Assembly (NCBI GenBank): GCA_040881685.1
Contig: JBBECS010000028.1
Span: 27,879-91,878 of the forward strand
Direction: 5' to 3'
Source: Acidimicrobiia bacterium
GTDB lineage: Bacteria > Actinomycetota > Acidimicrobiia > IMCC26256 > PALSA-555
DNA: 64,000 bases
In this document: piece by piece, positions 51,769-58,705 of the stretch
Position numbering within the stretch: the stretch's first letter is position 1
Layout of the letters: each line of letters begins with the position of its first letter
Program-made: the position numbers and the translations under genes
The notes under the pieces: generated by a model
Told to the model about the DNA's origin: nothing
What the model saw: only the letters and a program-made list of their open reading frames with translations
The model's database searches: none

Positions 51769-52491
51769 TCAGACCGGCGTGCCGCTGTCCTGCCTCTCGG
51801 CGCGGCTCGGGAGTTCACCGGTCACCATGAAGCGAACCCACGCGCCGATCAGCACGGCGTGGTCGGCGATGCGTTCGTAGTACCGGCCGAGGAGCGCGAG
51901 CTGCACGGCCTGCTGGAGGCCGGGCTCGTCGTTGGAGCAGGTGGCGAAGATCGCGCGGAAGAGCTCCTTCTGGAGGTCGTCCATCACGTCGTCCATGTCC
52001 GGGAGGGCGGCGGCCGCCGCGGCGTCGCCGTCGGCAAACGCATCCACGGCCAGGTTGAGCTGCACACTCGCCTGTGCGCCCTTGCGCTCGAGCAGCCCGC
52101 GGATCTTCGGAGCCAGCTGGCCCGGGTAGAGCCGACGGGTCGCCTTGGCGATGCTCACGGTCAGGTCGGCAGTCAGCTGCACTTCTTGGAGGATGCGCAG
52201 CACCGCGAGCAGCGTCCGCAAGTCGCCGGCCATCGGTTGCTGCGTGGCGAACATCTCGTACACGCGCAGCTCGATCGACTCCTTGCGCTCGTCGATCTGG
52301 CTGTCCTCGGCGATCACTCGTTTCGCACCGGTCAGGTCGCCGTCGAGGAGCGCTTGGGTGCTGGTGCCGATCGCCTCGGTGGTGAGCGCGGTGAGCTTGA
52401 CGACATCGTCGCGGATCTCTTCGAGGCTCTCCGAGAAGGACCGACGCACCTCTTGGGGCCCCTCGGGGGTGGGGGTGGTCGATTCGGGCAT
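51769..52491 (-). CDS. phoU: Phosphate-signalling regulator PhoU
   Basis: The 240-residue protein has two three-helix PhoU repeats. Typical segments are [57 protein letters not shown] (first metal-binding acidic cluster region) and [16 protein letters not shown] (second). PhoU links the Pst transporter with the sensor kinase and restrains the response when phosphate is plentiful. ATG 52491 follows GGAGG. It is divergent from pstB and shares the 155-base gap with the PHO box there. Confidence 0.94.
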   Translation of the reverse strand: MPESTTPTPEGPQEVRRSFSESLEEIRDDVVKLTALTTEAIGTSTQALLDGDLTGAKRVIAEDSQIDERKESIELRVYEMFATQQPMAGDLRTLLAVLRILQEVQLTADLTVSIAKATRRLYPGQLAPKIRGLLERKGAQASVQLNLAVDAFADGDAAAAAALPDMDDVMDDLQKELFRAIFATCSNDEPGLQQAVQLALLGRYYERIADHAVLIGAWVRFMVTGELPSRAERQDSGTPV

Positions 52492-52573
52492 GCGGCACCT
52501 CCAAGGGTGGGGTCACAGCATTGTGGCGCCCGAGCGGTGGCTCGCGCACACGCCTCGAAGAGCCACACCCACT

Positions 52574-52591
52574 GTTCACCCGGCGTTCAAG
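52574..52591 (+). promoter_or_regulatory. PHO box between phoU and pstB
   Basis: GTTCACCCGGCGTTCAAG shows two units with 11-bp period. It lies 42 bases upstream of a TAGCCT -10 box (52634-52639) that precedes the GTG of pstB by seven bases. It may also act on the divergent phoU. Confidence 0.78.
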
Positions 52592-52633
52592 GATCGTCCA
52601 CCGCGTGTGCACGCCGAGAGCACGCAGGATCCG

Positions 52634-52639
52634 TAGCCT
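52634..52639 (+). promoter_or_regulatory. -10 box, leaderless start of pstB
   Basis: TAGCCT, seven bases, then GTG 52647. No -35 is recognisable, as expected for a promoter that depends on a PHO-box activator. Confidence 0.5.
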
Positions 52640-52646
52640 CGCACTC

Positions 52647-53597
52647 GTGACTGCCCGTCCCATGGCCGCACCGCGCGATGCTGGAACCATCACCGTCGAA
52701 GGACCTGAGCGAATGACCTCGAGCGCCGCGGGCGATACCGACTCGATCACCCACACGGTCCTGCGTCCTCCCGAGGTCCACGAACACCACGAGGCGCCGG
52801 CGGATCATCCCGCGCCTGCGACCGAGATCGTCTTCCAGCTGCGAGACGTCGGCATCTCGTATTCGGGGCGCAACGCGATCGACGGGGTGACGTTCGACAT
52901 TGGCGCCCGCCAGATCACCGCGCTGATCGGTCCCTCGGGGTGTGGCAAGAGCACGTTCCTGCGCTCGCTCAATCGCATGAACGACCTGATCGAAGGCGCG
53001 CAGGTGCACGGCTCGGTCACATACCACGGGGTCGATCTCTACGGGCCGAAGGTCGACCCGGTCGAGGTGCGGCGGCGCGTCGGGATGGTGTTCCAGAAGC
53101 CGAACCCCTTTCCGAAGTCGATCTACGACAACGTGGCGTTTGGGCCGCGGCTGCAGGGCAAGCGCCGTGAGCTCGACGGCATCGTGGAGCACGCCATCAC
53201 GCGTGCCGCGCTGTGGGACGAGGTGAAGGACAAGCTCGACGAGAGCGCGTTCTCGCTCTCTGGTGGGCAGCAACAGCGCCTCTGCATCGCTCGGTGCCTG
53301 GCGGTGGAGCCCGACGTGATCCTGATGGACGAGCCGTGCTCGGCCCTCGACCCGATCGCCACCGCGAAGATCGAGGATCTGATGGAGGAGCTCAAGCGCG
53401 AGTACACGATCGTCATCGTCACGCACAACATGCAGCAGGCAGCGCGCGCATCCGACATGACCGCGTTCATCACAACTGACGTGGGCGATGACGGGAGCCG
53501 GGTCGGGCGTCTCGTGGAGTTCGACCAGACCGCCACGATCTTCACCCAACCTTCTGATCCTCGCACCGAGGGTTACATCACTGGACGCTTCGGCTGA
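52647..53597 (+). CDS. pstB: Phosphate ABC transporter ATPase PstB
   Basis: The 316-residue ATPase powers PstSCA. Walker A is GPSGCGKST (Lys101), followed by the PstB-specific LNRMNDLI. The signature is [19 protein letters not shown], Walker B is [13 protein letters not shown], and the switch His is in IVTHNMQQA. About 60 hydrophilic residues precede the first strand, longer than usual; an ATG at 52713 (MTSSAAGD) would shorten it. pstB is on the opposite strand from pstSCA but shares PHO-box control, so the transporter is assembled from two transcripts. Confidence 0.95.
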   Translation: MTARPMAAPRDAGTITVEGPERMTSSAAGDTDSITHTVLRPPEVHEHHEAPADHPAPATEIVFQLRDVGISYSGRNAIDGVTFDIGARQITALIGPSGCGKSTFLRSLNRMNDLIEGAQVHGSVTYHGVDLYGPKVDPVEVRRRVGMVFQKPNPFPKSIYDNVAFGPRLQGKRRELDGIVEHAITRAALWDEVKDKLDESAFSLSGGQQQRLCIARCLAVEPDVILMDEPCSALDPIATAKIEDLMEELKREYTIVIVTHNMQQAARASDMTAFITTDVGDDGSRVGRLVEFDQTATIFTQPSDPRTEGYITGRFG

Positions 53598-53637
53598 TCC
53601 GCGCGCCGGGTCGAGCCGTGACCCACACTGAGCAACG

Positions 53638-54765
53638 ATGATTCGACGCCGTTCCCGACACTCCGATGGGGGAGAGCTCGCGGCCGGTGGTCCCGATGCC
53701 GAGCGGCGAAACGCGGATGTGGTGTTGGAGCGCGACCGGCTGGCGCTTGCGCTCGAACGCGTCCGTGACGGCGTCATCGTCGTCAACCCCGACGGAGATG
53801 TCGTCTATCGAAACGCGGCGGCTGAGCGATTCGAGGACGCGCGGCGGTCTGACGCGGTCGCCGAGGATCTCATCAGTCGACTGCTCCAACGCGCACTCCA
53901 AGGCGAGAACGCCGAGCTCGAGCTGCCACTCTTCGGTCCGCCTCGTGAGGTGCTGCTCATCCAGGCGATCCCGCTCGTTCGGGAGGGAGCATCGCTAGGC
54001 GCCGCAGCGTTCGTGCATGACATCACCGAGCTGCGACGGGTCGAAAGCGTGCGCCGAGATTTTGTGGCCAATGTGAGCCATGAGCTCAAGACGCCGATCG
54101 GCGCACTCGGGTTGCTGGCCGAGACCATCCCACAGAGCGACGACCCTGCCGTGGTGCGCGGACTCGCCGAGCAGATCCTGCGTGAGGCCGAACGGTTGGC
54201 GCGCATCGTCGATGATCTGCTCGACCTGAGCTTCGTCGAAGCGCAGGAAGTGCCCACCCGCGAGCAAGTGCCCGTTCGACTCCTCATCGAGGAAGCGCTC
54301 GAGCGCGTGCGCCCACTGGCGTTGGCGCGGGGCATCCCGGTCCTCGAGGCGCCAGTGCCGGACGATCTCGTAGTTGCGTGCGACCCTGGTCAGGTGGTCA
54401 GCGCGGTCACGAACCTGCTCGACAACGCAATCAAGTACTCCGACGAGCACCATCAAGTCGATATCTCCGCTCGGCGCGAGAACGGAAACGCCGTCATTGA
54501 GGTGCAAGATCGCGGGATCGGCATCCCAACCAAAGACCTCGAGCGCATCTTTGAGCGCTTCTACCGCGTTGACCCGGCGCGGAGTCGCTCTACGGGAGGC
54601 ACCGGGTTGGGTCTCTCGATCGTTCGCCACATCGCGCAAGTCCACTCGGGGGATGTCACCGTCACGTCCCTCGAGGGAGAAGGCTCGACGTTCCAGTTCA
54701 TGTTGCCGATCGTCGACGCGAGCGCCGCCGCGACGACGAACAACGGCATAGCCGAGGCCTCCTGA
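53638..54765 (+). CDS. senX3: SenX3-type sensor histidine kinase, no membrane span
   Basis: The 375-residue kinase has a PAS domain (ALERVRDGVIVVNPDGDVVY, residues about 38-135). A HisKA domain follows with His148 in RRDFVANVSHELKTPIGAL, nearly the SenX3 sequence. The ATPase domain has the N box NLLDNAIKYS, GIGIPTKDL and GTGLGLSIV. Unlike mycobacterial SenX3 it has no N-terminal membrane helices and starts with a hydrophilic, basic segment. It probably senses phosphate status through the Pst/PhoU complex. It starts 40 bases after pstB and abuts regX3. Confidence 0.93.
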   Translation: MIRRRSRHSDGGELAAGGPDAERRNADVVLERDRLALALERVRDGVIVVNPDGDVVYRNAAAERFEDARRSDAVAEDLISRLLQRALQGENAELELPLFGPPREVLLIQAIPLVREGASLGAAAFVHDITELRRVESVRRDFVANVSHELKTPIGALGLLAETIPQSDDPAVVRGLAEQILREAERLARIVDDLLDLSFVEAQEVPTREQVPVRLLIEEALERVRPLALARGIPVLEAPVPDDLVVACDPGQVVSAVTNLLDNAIKYSDEHHQVDISARRENGNAVIEVQDRGIGIPTKDLERIFERFYRVDPARSRSTGGTGLGLSIVRHIAQVHSGDVTVTSLEGEGSTFQFMLPIVDASAAATTNNGIAEAS

Positions 54766-55496
54766 TGGCGAGCGACCCGCCCACGATCCTCGTCGTCGAC
54801 GACGAGCAGTCGTATCGCGATGCTCTGTCGGTCGCGCTCCAGCGCGAGGGCTTCATCGTGGAGACGGCAGCCGATGGCCCGGAGGCGATCGCCAAGTTCG
54901 ACGCGAGCCGTCCGGCGCTGGTGCTCCTCGACGTGATGTTGCCGCAGATGTCGGGCATCGATGTGTGCCGCGAGCTGCGGTCGCGCTCGGAGGTCCCGAT
55001 CGTGATGGTCACGGCGCGGAACTCCGAGATCGACGCCGTGGTCGGACTGGAGATCGGAGCGGATGACTACATCACGAAGCCGTTCCGGCTCCGTGAGCTC
55101 GTCGCCCGCGTGCGAGCGGCGCTACGGCGCGCCCCGTCCAAGGAACGGGCCGAGACCGCGAGCGTCGACATCATCGAGATCGGCGACGTGCGCCTCGATG
55201 CTGCTCGCCATGAGGTGTTCGTGCGCGGCGACCTCGTCTCGACACCATTGAAGGAGTTCGAGCTCCTCGAGATCCTTTTGCTCAACGCCGGACGTGTGCT
55301 CACGCGCGACGTGCTCATTGACCGTGTGTGGGGTCCCAACTACTACGGCGATACCAAGACCCTCGACGTGCACATCAAGCGCCTGCGGTCGAAGATCGAG
55401 CCCCATCCGTCGCACCCGTCGCTCATCGTGACCGTTCGCGGCGTCGGCTATCGGTTCGAGGTGCCCGAGCGCTCGCCGAGAGCCGCCCCGGCCTAG
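54765..55496 (+). CDS. regX3: RegX3-type phosphate response regulator
   Basis: The 243-residue OmpR-class regulator has a receiver domain with Asp12/Asp13, phosphorylated Asp56 (VLLDVMLP), TARNSEIDAVVGLEIGADDY and Lys in TKPF. A winged-helix domain follows (STPLKEFELLEILLLNAGRV ... LDVHIKRLRSKIE ... VRGVGYRFE). The receiver segment closely matches RegX3 of Mycobacterium. Its ATG overlaps the kinase stop by one base (TGATG). It is the predicted binder of the three PHO boxes in the window. Confidence 0.94.
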   Translation: MASDPPTILVVDDEQSYRDALSVALQREGFIVETAADGPEAIAKFDASRPALVLLDVMLPQMSGIDVCRELRSRSEVPIVMVTARNSEIDAVVGLEIGADDYITKPFRLRELVARVRAALRRAPSKERAETASVDIIEIGDVRLDAARHEVFVRGDLVSTPLKEFELLEILLLNAGRVLTRDVLIDRVWGPNYYGDTKTLDVHIKRLRSKIEPHPSHPSLIVTVRGVGYRFEVPERSPRAAPA

Positions 55497-55501
55497 GTGA
55501 C

Positions 55502-55526
55502 GGCTTCGTGAACTCGCGACGAAGCC
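55502..55526 (+). terminator. Hairpin after regX3
   Basis: GGCTTCGT and ACGAAGCC pair as an 8-bp stem with a 9-base loop, six bases after the regX3 stop. No T-run is present. The next 170 bases contain only a weak minus-strand reading frame. Confidence 0.5.
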
Positions 55527-55561
55527 TCGGCGAGGTGGGTTCCCCCCAGGCGCAACACCTG

Positions 55562-55693
55562 TCACCGTCGAATTGTGGGATCACACCCGATCGTCACGCT
55601 CGGGTCGAGCTCGAGCGAGTGCCCCACACGCATGTCGTGCACTCCCTCGACGAGGTGCCGCGCTTGCTCGAAGTCGTCTCCACTCGCGTGCAT
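55562..55693 (-). CDS. Doubtful 43-aa reading frame in the regX3-HD gap
   Basis: A minus-strand ATG at 55693 opens a frame encoding MHASGDDFEQARHLVEGVHD and 23 more residues. Its codons look coding-like at first and less so towards the end. There is no strong ribosome site, and no family is recognised. It could be a remnant of a longer gene or chance. Otherwise the 266-base gap between regX3 and the HD gene holds only the hairpin at 55502 and the palindrome at 55699. Confidence 0.22.
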   Translation of the reverse strand: MHASGDDFEQARHLVEGVHDMRVGHSLELDPSVTIGCDPTIRR

Positions 55694-55698
55694 GCGGC

Positions 55699-55774
55699 CT
55701 GACCAAAGGGCGGTTTTGGCGTCGCTGACGGTCGGAGAGCGACAGCTCTCGACGCCAAAAACTCACTTGGTCAG
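55699..55774. repeat. 76-bp nested palindrome, bidirectional terminator candidate
   Basis: Three nested arm pairs lie on one axis: CTGACCAA/TTGGTCAG outside, TTTTGGCGTCG/CGACGCCAAAA in the middle, and GAGAGC/GCTCTC inside around GACA. The outer right arm covers the last codons and is next to the stop of the HD gene. Position between convergent genes and T/A tracts fit a terminator, but the size also resembles a small palindromic mobile repeat. Confidence 0.7.
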
Positions 55775-56287
55775 CCGGTCGAGCGTTGTACGCCACGCAT
55801 CGAGCCCGGGGACCTCTCGACCGGGCACCTTTGCGGCGTCGTCGGCGCGTCGGAGCGCTACGAGCGCATCGAAGTGCTCACCGGCCTCGAACTCGGTTCG
55901 TTCCGATTCACCCATCTCGCCACCCTGCAAACCCAGGGTGATCACGCTGAACTCGCTCAAGCGGGAGCGGTACGCGGGGTCGGCGGTCACGAGATAGCGC
56001 TTGGCGTGATCGTGACCGGCGACCAGGGCGGCCACCCGCTCGCCGAGCAAGGGCGCGACAGCCGCCGCACCCGTCGTCGCGTGGGTCGCCGGCTCCCCGG
56101 GTTCGAGCACGGTTCCCACGTCGTGGACCAGCCCGGCGATCTGGAGCTCGGGATCCTCAGGAGCCGCCTCCGCCAGCAGCTCCGCACACTGCAGCCCGTG
56201 TGCGAGAAGGTCGAGCACCTCGCCATCCGTGTCGCCGGCGCCTCGCCCCAGAACATCGAGCAGCGCGTCGACGCTCGAAATGCTCAC
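55763..56287 (-). CDS. PhnZ-like HD-domain protein
   Basis: The 174-residue protein has HD-type metal ligands His30, His55-Asp56 (GLVHDVG), His69 and His92/His94. The C-terminal signature is LGLQGGEMGESE, then ADDAAKVPGREVPGLD. This signature is typical of the group around PhnZ, a mixed-valence diiron oxygenase that cleaves 2-amino-1-hydroxyethylphosphonate. Whether this one is an oxygenase or a hydrolase is open. It is the last gene of the ppk operon (GTG 56287 overlaps the sixA stop), so PHO control is likely, which suits a phosphorus-scavenging role. Confidence 0.75.
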   Translation of the reverse strand: MSISSVDALLDVLGRGAGDTDGEVLDLLAHGLQCAELLAEAAPEDPELQIAGLVHDVGTVLEPGEPATHATTGAAAVAPLLGERVAALVAGHDHAKRYLVTADPAYRSRLSEFSVITLGLQGGEMGESERTEFEAGEHFDALVALRRADDAAKVPGREVPGLDAWRTTLDRLTK

Positions 56288-56745
56288 ACCGTGGGCGGCG
56301 GCGTGTAGCGCGCGTCGATCACCGCGCCAGCCTCGAGGTCGAACACCCAGGTTGACGCCTTCTCCATGCGCACCTCACCCACCTGCACGCCGAGGCGCTC
56401 GAAGTGCCACAGCAGGTTGCCCACGACGTCGCCGTGAGTGCACAGCGCCGCCGTCTCGTCCGCCACCTTGTCGACCAGCGCAAGCGACTCATCGAGCGGC
56501 GCACCCTCGGCGATCGCGTCGGACAGGTCGACGGGGAGACGGAGGTTCTCGGCCAGCGGCTCGACCGTCTGGCGGCACCGAGCTGCCGGACTGCTCACGA
56601 TCCTCGTGATGCCCTCGTTGGCAAGGAAGGCGGCGAGTGCCGAGCTCTGCCTCCGTCCGGCCTTTGACACCGGCCGCAGCTCGTCGTCGGCCGGCCAGGC
56701 GTCGCGGCTTCCGGCCTTGGCGTGACGGATCACGAAGAGCTTCAA
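56284..56745 (-). CDS. SixA-like histidine phosphatase
   Basis: The 153-residue protein starts at TTG 56745 (overlapping the NUDIX stop as TTGA) with KLFVIRHAKAG, the RH catalytic motif of the histidine phosphatase superfamily in its SixA form (RHA). RIVSSPAARCRQTVEPLAE and LCTHGDVVGNL supply the second arginine and histidine. SixA proteins dephosphorylate phosphohistidine, and related domains act on small phosphates. In mycobacterial MutT1 this domain is fused behind a NUDIX domain. Here the two are separate but translationally coupled genes. Confidence 0.88.
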   Translation of the reverse strand: MKLFVIRHAKAGSRDAWPADDELRPVSKAGRRQSSALAAFLANEGITRIVSSPAARCRQTVEPLAENLRLPVDLSDAIAEGAPLDESLALVDKVADETAALCTHGDVVGNLLWHFERLGVQVGEVRMEKASTWVFDLEAGAVIDARYTPPPTV

Positions 56746-57203
56746 GCCCGTACCACCTTCCCCAAGCGCTCGATGAGCGCCCGGTCGTACTCGTAGGTGA
56801 GGAGTGTGCTCGCCGCCCGCAGCCGACACCACCTGAGCACGTCGACCTCCCGGTTGGGCTCGAACCGCTCGGCGTCCTCTCCCTCGGCCAGGTCCATCAC
56901 CCAGTAATGAACGGCCTTCTCGCGGCCCAAGGCGTCCCGATACGCGACCACTCCTAGATCCGGTCCCAGGATGCAGCGAAACCCGGTCTCCTCCTCGACC
57001 TCCCGCAGCGCGGTCTGCTCGTCCTCTTCCTTGCCGTCGCGCTTGCCCTTGGGGAAGCTCCAGTCGTCGTACCGCGGACGGTGGATCACCACGACCTCCA
57101 ACCGGTGGGGCCATCTGCGCGACCGCCGCCTCACGATCCCGCCCGCGGCACGTACCGCCGGCCCTTCGGGAGCCTCACTACCCTTCGGCTTCGGCCGACT
57201 CAC
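56742..57203 (-). CDS. NUDIX hydrolase (MutT1-like catalytic domain)
   Basis: The 153-residue enzyme has a complete NUDIX box: G-x5-E-x7-REVEEETG in the segment GKRDGKEEDEQTALREVEEE. It is preceded by DDWSFPKGKRDG, as in MutT1 and Ap4A hydrolases. It hydrolyses a nucleoside diphosphate-linked substrate such as 8-oxo-dGTP or a dinucleoside polyphosphate. GTG 57203 gives a GTGA overlap with the CYTH-CHAD stop. In Mycobacterium tuberculosis mutT1 also lies beside ppk, which supports the assignment. Confidence 0.9.
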   Translation of the reverse strand: MSRPKPKGSEAPEGPAVRAAGGIVRRRSRRWPHRLEVVVIHRPRYDDWSFPKGKRDGKEEDEQTALREVEEETGFRCILGPDLGVVAYRDALGREKAVHYWVMDLAEGEDAERFEPNREVDVLRWCRLRAASTLLTYEYDRALIERLGKVVRA

Positions 57204-58705
57204 ATCCACTCTCGAAGACGGCGCCGGCTCGCCTGTTTCCAGGCTGCGGACCACGCGTCGCGCGACACCAGCACGTCGTGCCGCTCGAGCCCTGCCAGCT
57301 CGCCGGCGGCGAACGCAACGGGAACGTCGTTCGTACGGGTCGCGGTAGCGCGGAGCCACTCGGCCGCGATGACGGCGTCCTGGTGCTCGCCGAGGACGTC
57401 CTGGAGCTCGGTGATCGCACGGGCGTAAGCACGAGCCGGCTTCCCGAAGGCTGGCTCCACCGCCTCGGCCGCGTAGCGCGCCCGCTTGGCTCGGATACGG
57501 ATGTTGTGCAGGGCGGCACCCGGTGCGTCGTTGGGCAACGCGGCGACGGCGCCTTCGAGGTGCTCCCACGGGCGTCGGACCAGGCCGCGCAGCACGTCGG
57601 CGTCGGGCTTGCCGTCGATGCGCAGGAGGAGCCGCGGTCGGCGTGCGGCCAGGACCAGGCGGTCGAGCAACGAGAGATAGCGGTTCCCGCGCAAGGCGGT
57701 GATCAGCTGGCTGCGTCGCCGTTCGAGATCAGATCGGAGCTGGTCGAGCAGCTTCTCGGCCGAGGCCTGGTCCACCAGCGGCACGAGCGCCACCTTGTGC
57801 TCCAGGCGCTCGAGGAGCACATCGGCGTCGCGCACGGCTCCGAGCACGTCGGCGAGCCACCGCAACTCGTCGCGCAGGTCGTTGGCCCAGCGCTCGTCGA
57901 CGAGCGGTCGGAATGTTCGCAGGTGCGAGCGGAGCCTCCGCGTGGCGACTCTCGCTTGGTGCACGTCCTCGGCGTCGCCGCCGAGACGCACTCCTGGATC
58001 GTGGGCGATGAGCTTGACGACGCACGCGGCGATTGCCGCTTGCACCACGGTCTCGAGCCGGGACCCCCGGCCGACGGTTGGGACCTCGACATCTGCGGCT
58101 GCGGTCGCTCGCGGCCCGAGTGCGCGCACGATCTTCGGCGTCGGGTCGACGTTCCCGGCCGATGCCGCCCGCAGTCGCGCGAGGAGCGCGGTGCGCTGGT
58201 CGGCGCTCGCCGTGGCCGCCAGCTCGACCTCGACCTCGCGGAACGTCTGCTCGAACGTGGCGCCCTCGACAACCTCCACCCGATCATCGACGACCTCGGC
58301 GACGGGAGTGCCGTCTGCGCCGTGAATCGGGACCCGGCGGCGCACCGTGTGCAACCGGGCGACCGGCTTGACGGTGGCCGTCCGGAGGAGCGCGCGCACG
58401 AGATCGAGCGCCGCATCCGGTGGCTTGCTCGCGTCGCCTTCGAAGTGGTGCTCGTCGCGAGTCAGGGCGTCGGCGTCACCTGAGTGTCCGGGCAGCTTGA
58501 CCGTCCAGCCCTCGTCGCTGCGGTGGCGGAGTAGCGCGCCGGCGCGGGCCAAGCGGAGGTCGGAGGTGTCGTAGTAGCGCGCATCGAGCTCGAGGGTCTC
58601 GGGCGTGCCCTCGAACACGCCGCCTCCCGGATCAGTGAGTGGAGGCAGGCGGAAGCTCGGTGGTACTGCGAGCTTGACCTCGCGTTCCTGCTGGCCTTTG
58701 CTCAC
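57200..58705 (-). CDS. CYTH and CHAD domain protein (polyphosphate-associated)
   Basis: The 501-residue protein has an N-terminal CYTH domain. Its signature ExExK reads EREVKL at about residues 8-13, and ARYYDTSDLRLARAGALLRHR and WTVKLPG follow. CYTH enzymes form a tunnel that hydrolyses triphosphate or polyphosphate with a metal. From about residue 215 a CHAD domain follows (DAEDVHQARVATRRLRSHLR ... RIRAKRARYAAEAVEP), with many conserved His, Arg and Lys residues that bind polyphosphate. GTG 58705 overlaps the ppk stop as GTGA. The pairing with ppk points to polyphosphate binding and turnover at granules. Confidence 0.92.
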   Translation of the reverse strand: MSKGQQEREVKLAVPPSFRLPPLTDPGGGVFEGTPETLELDARYYDTSDLRLARAGALLRHRSDEGWTVKLPGHSGDADALTRDEHHFEGDASKPPDAALDLVRALLRTATVKPVARLHTVRRRVPIHGADGTPVAEVVDDRVEVVEGATFEQTFREVEVELAATASADQRTALLARLRAASAGNVDPTPKIVRALGPRATAAADVEVPTVGRGSRLETVVQAAIAACVVKLIAHDPGVRLGGDAEDVHQARVATRRLRSHLRTFRPLVDERWANDLRDELRWLADVLGAVRDADVLLERLEHKVALVPLVDQASAEKLLDQLRSDLERRRSQLITALRGNRYLSLLDRLVLAARRPRLLLRIDGKPDADVLRGLVRRPWEHLEGAVAALPNDAPGAALHNIRIRAKRARYAAEAVEPAFGKPARAYARAITELQDVLGEHQDAVIAAEWLRATATRTNDVPVAFAAGELAGLERHDVLVSRDAWSAAWKQASRRRLREWM

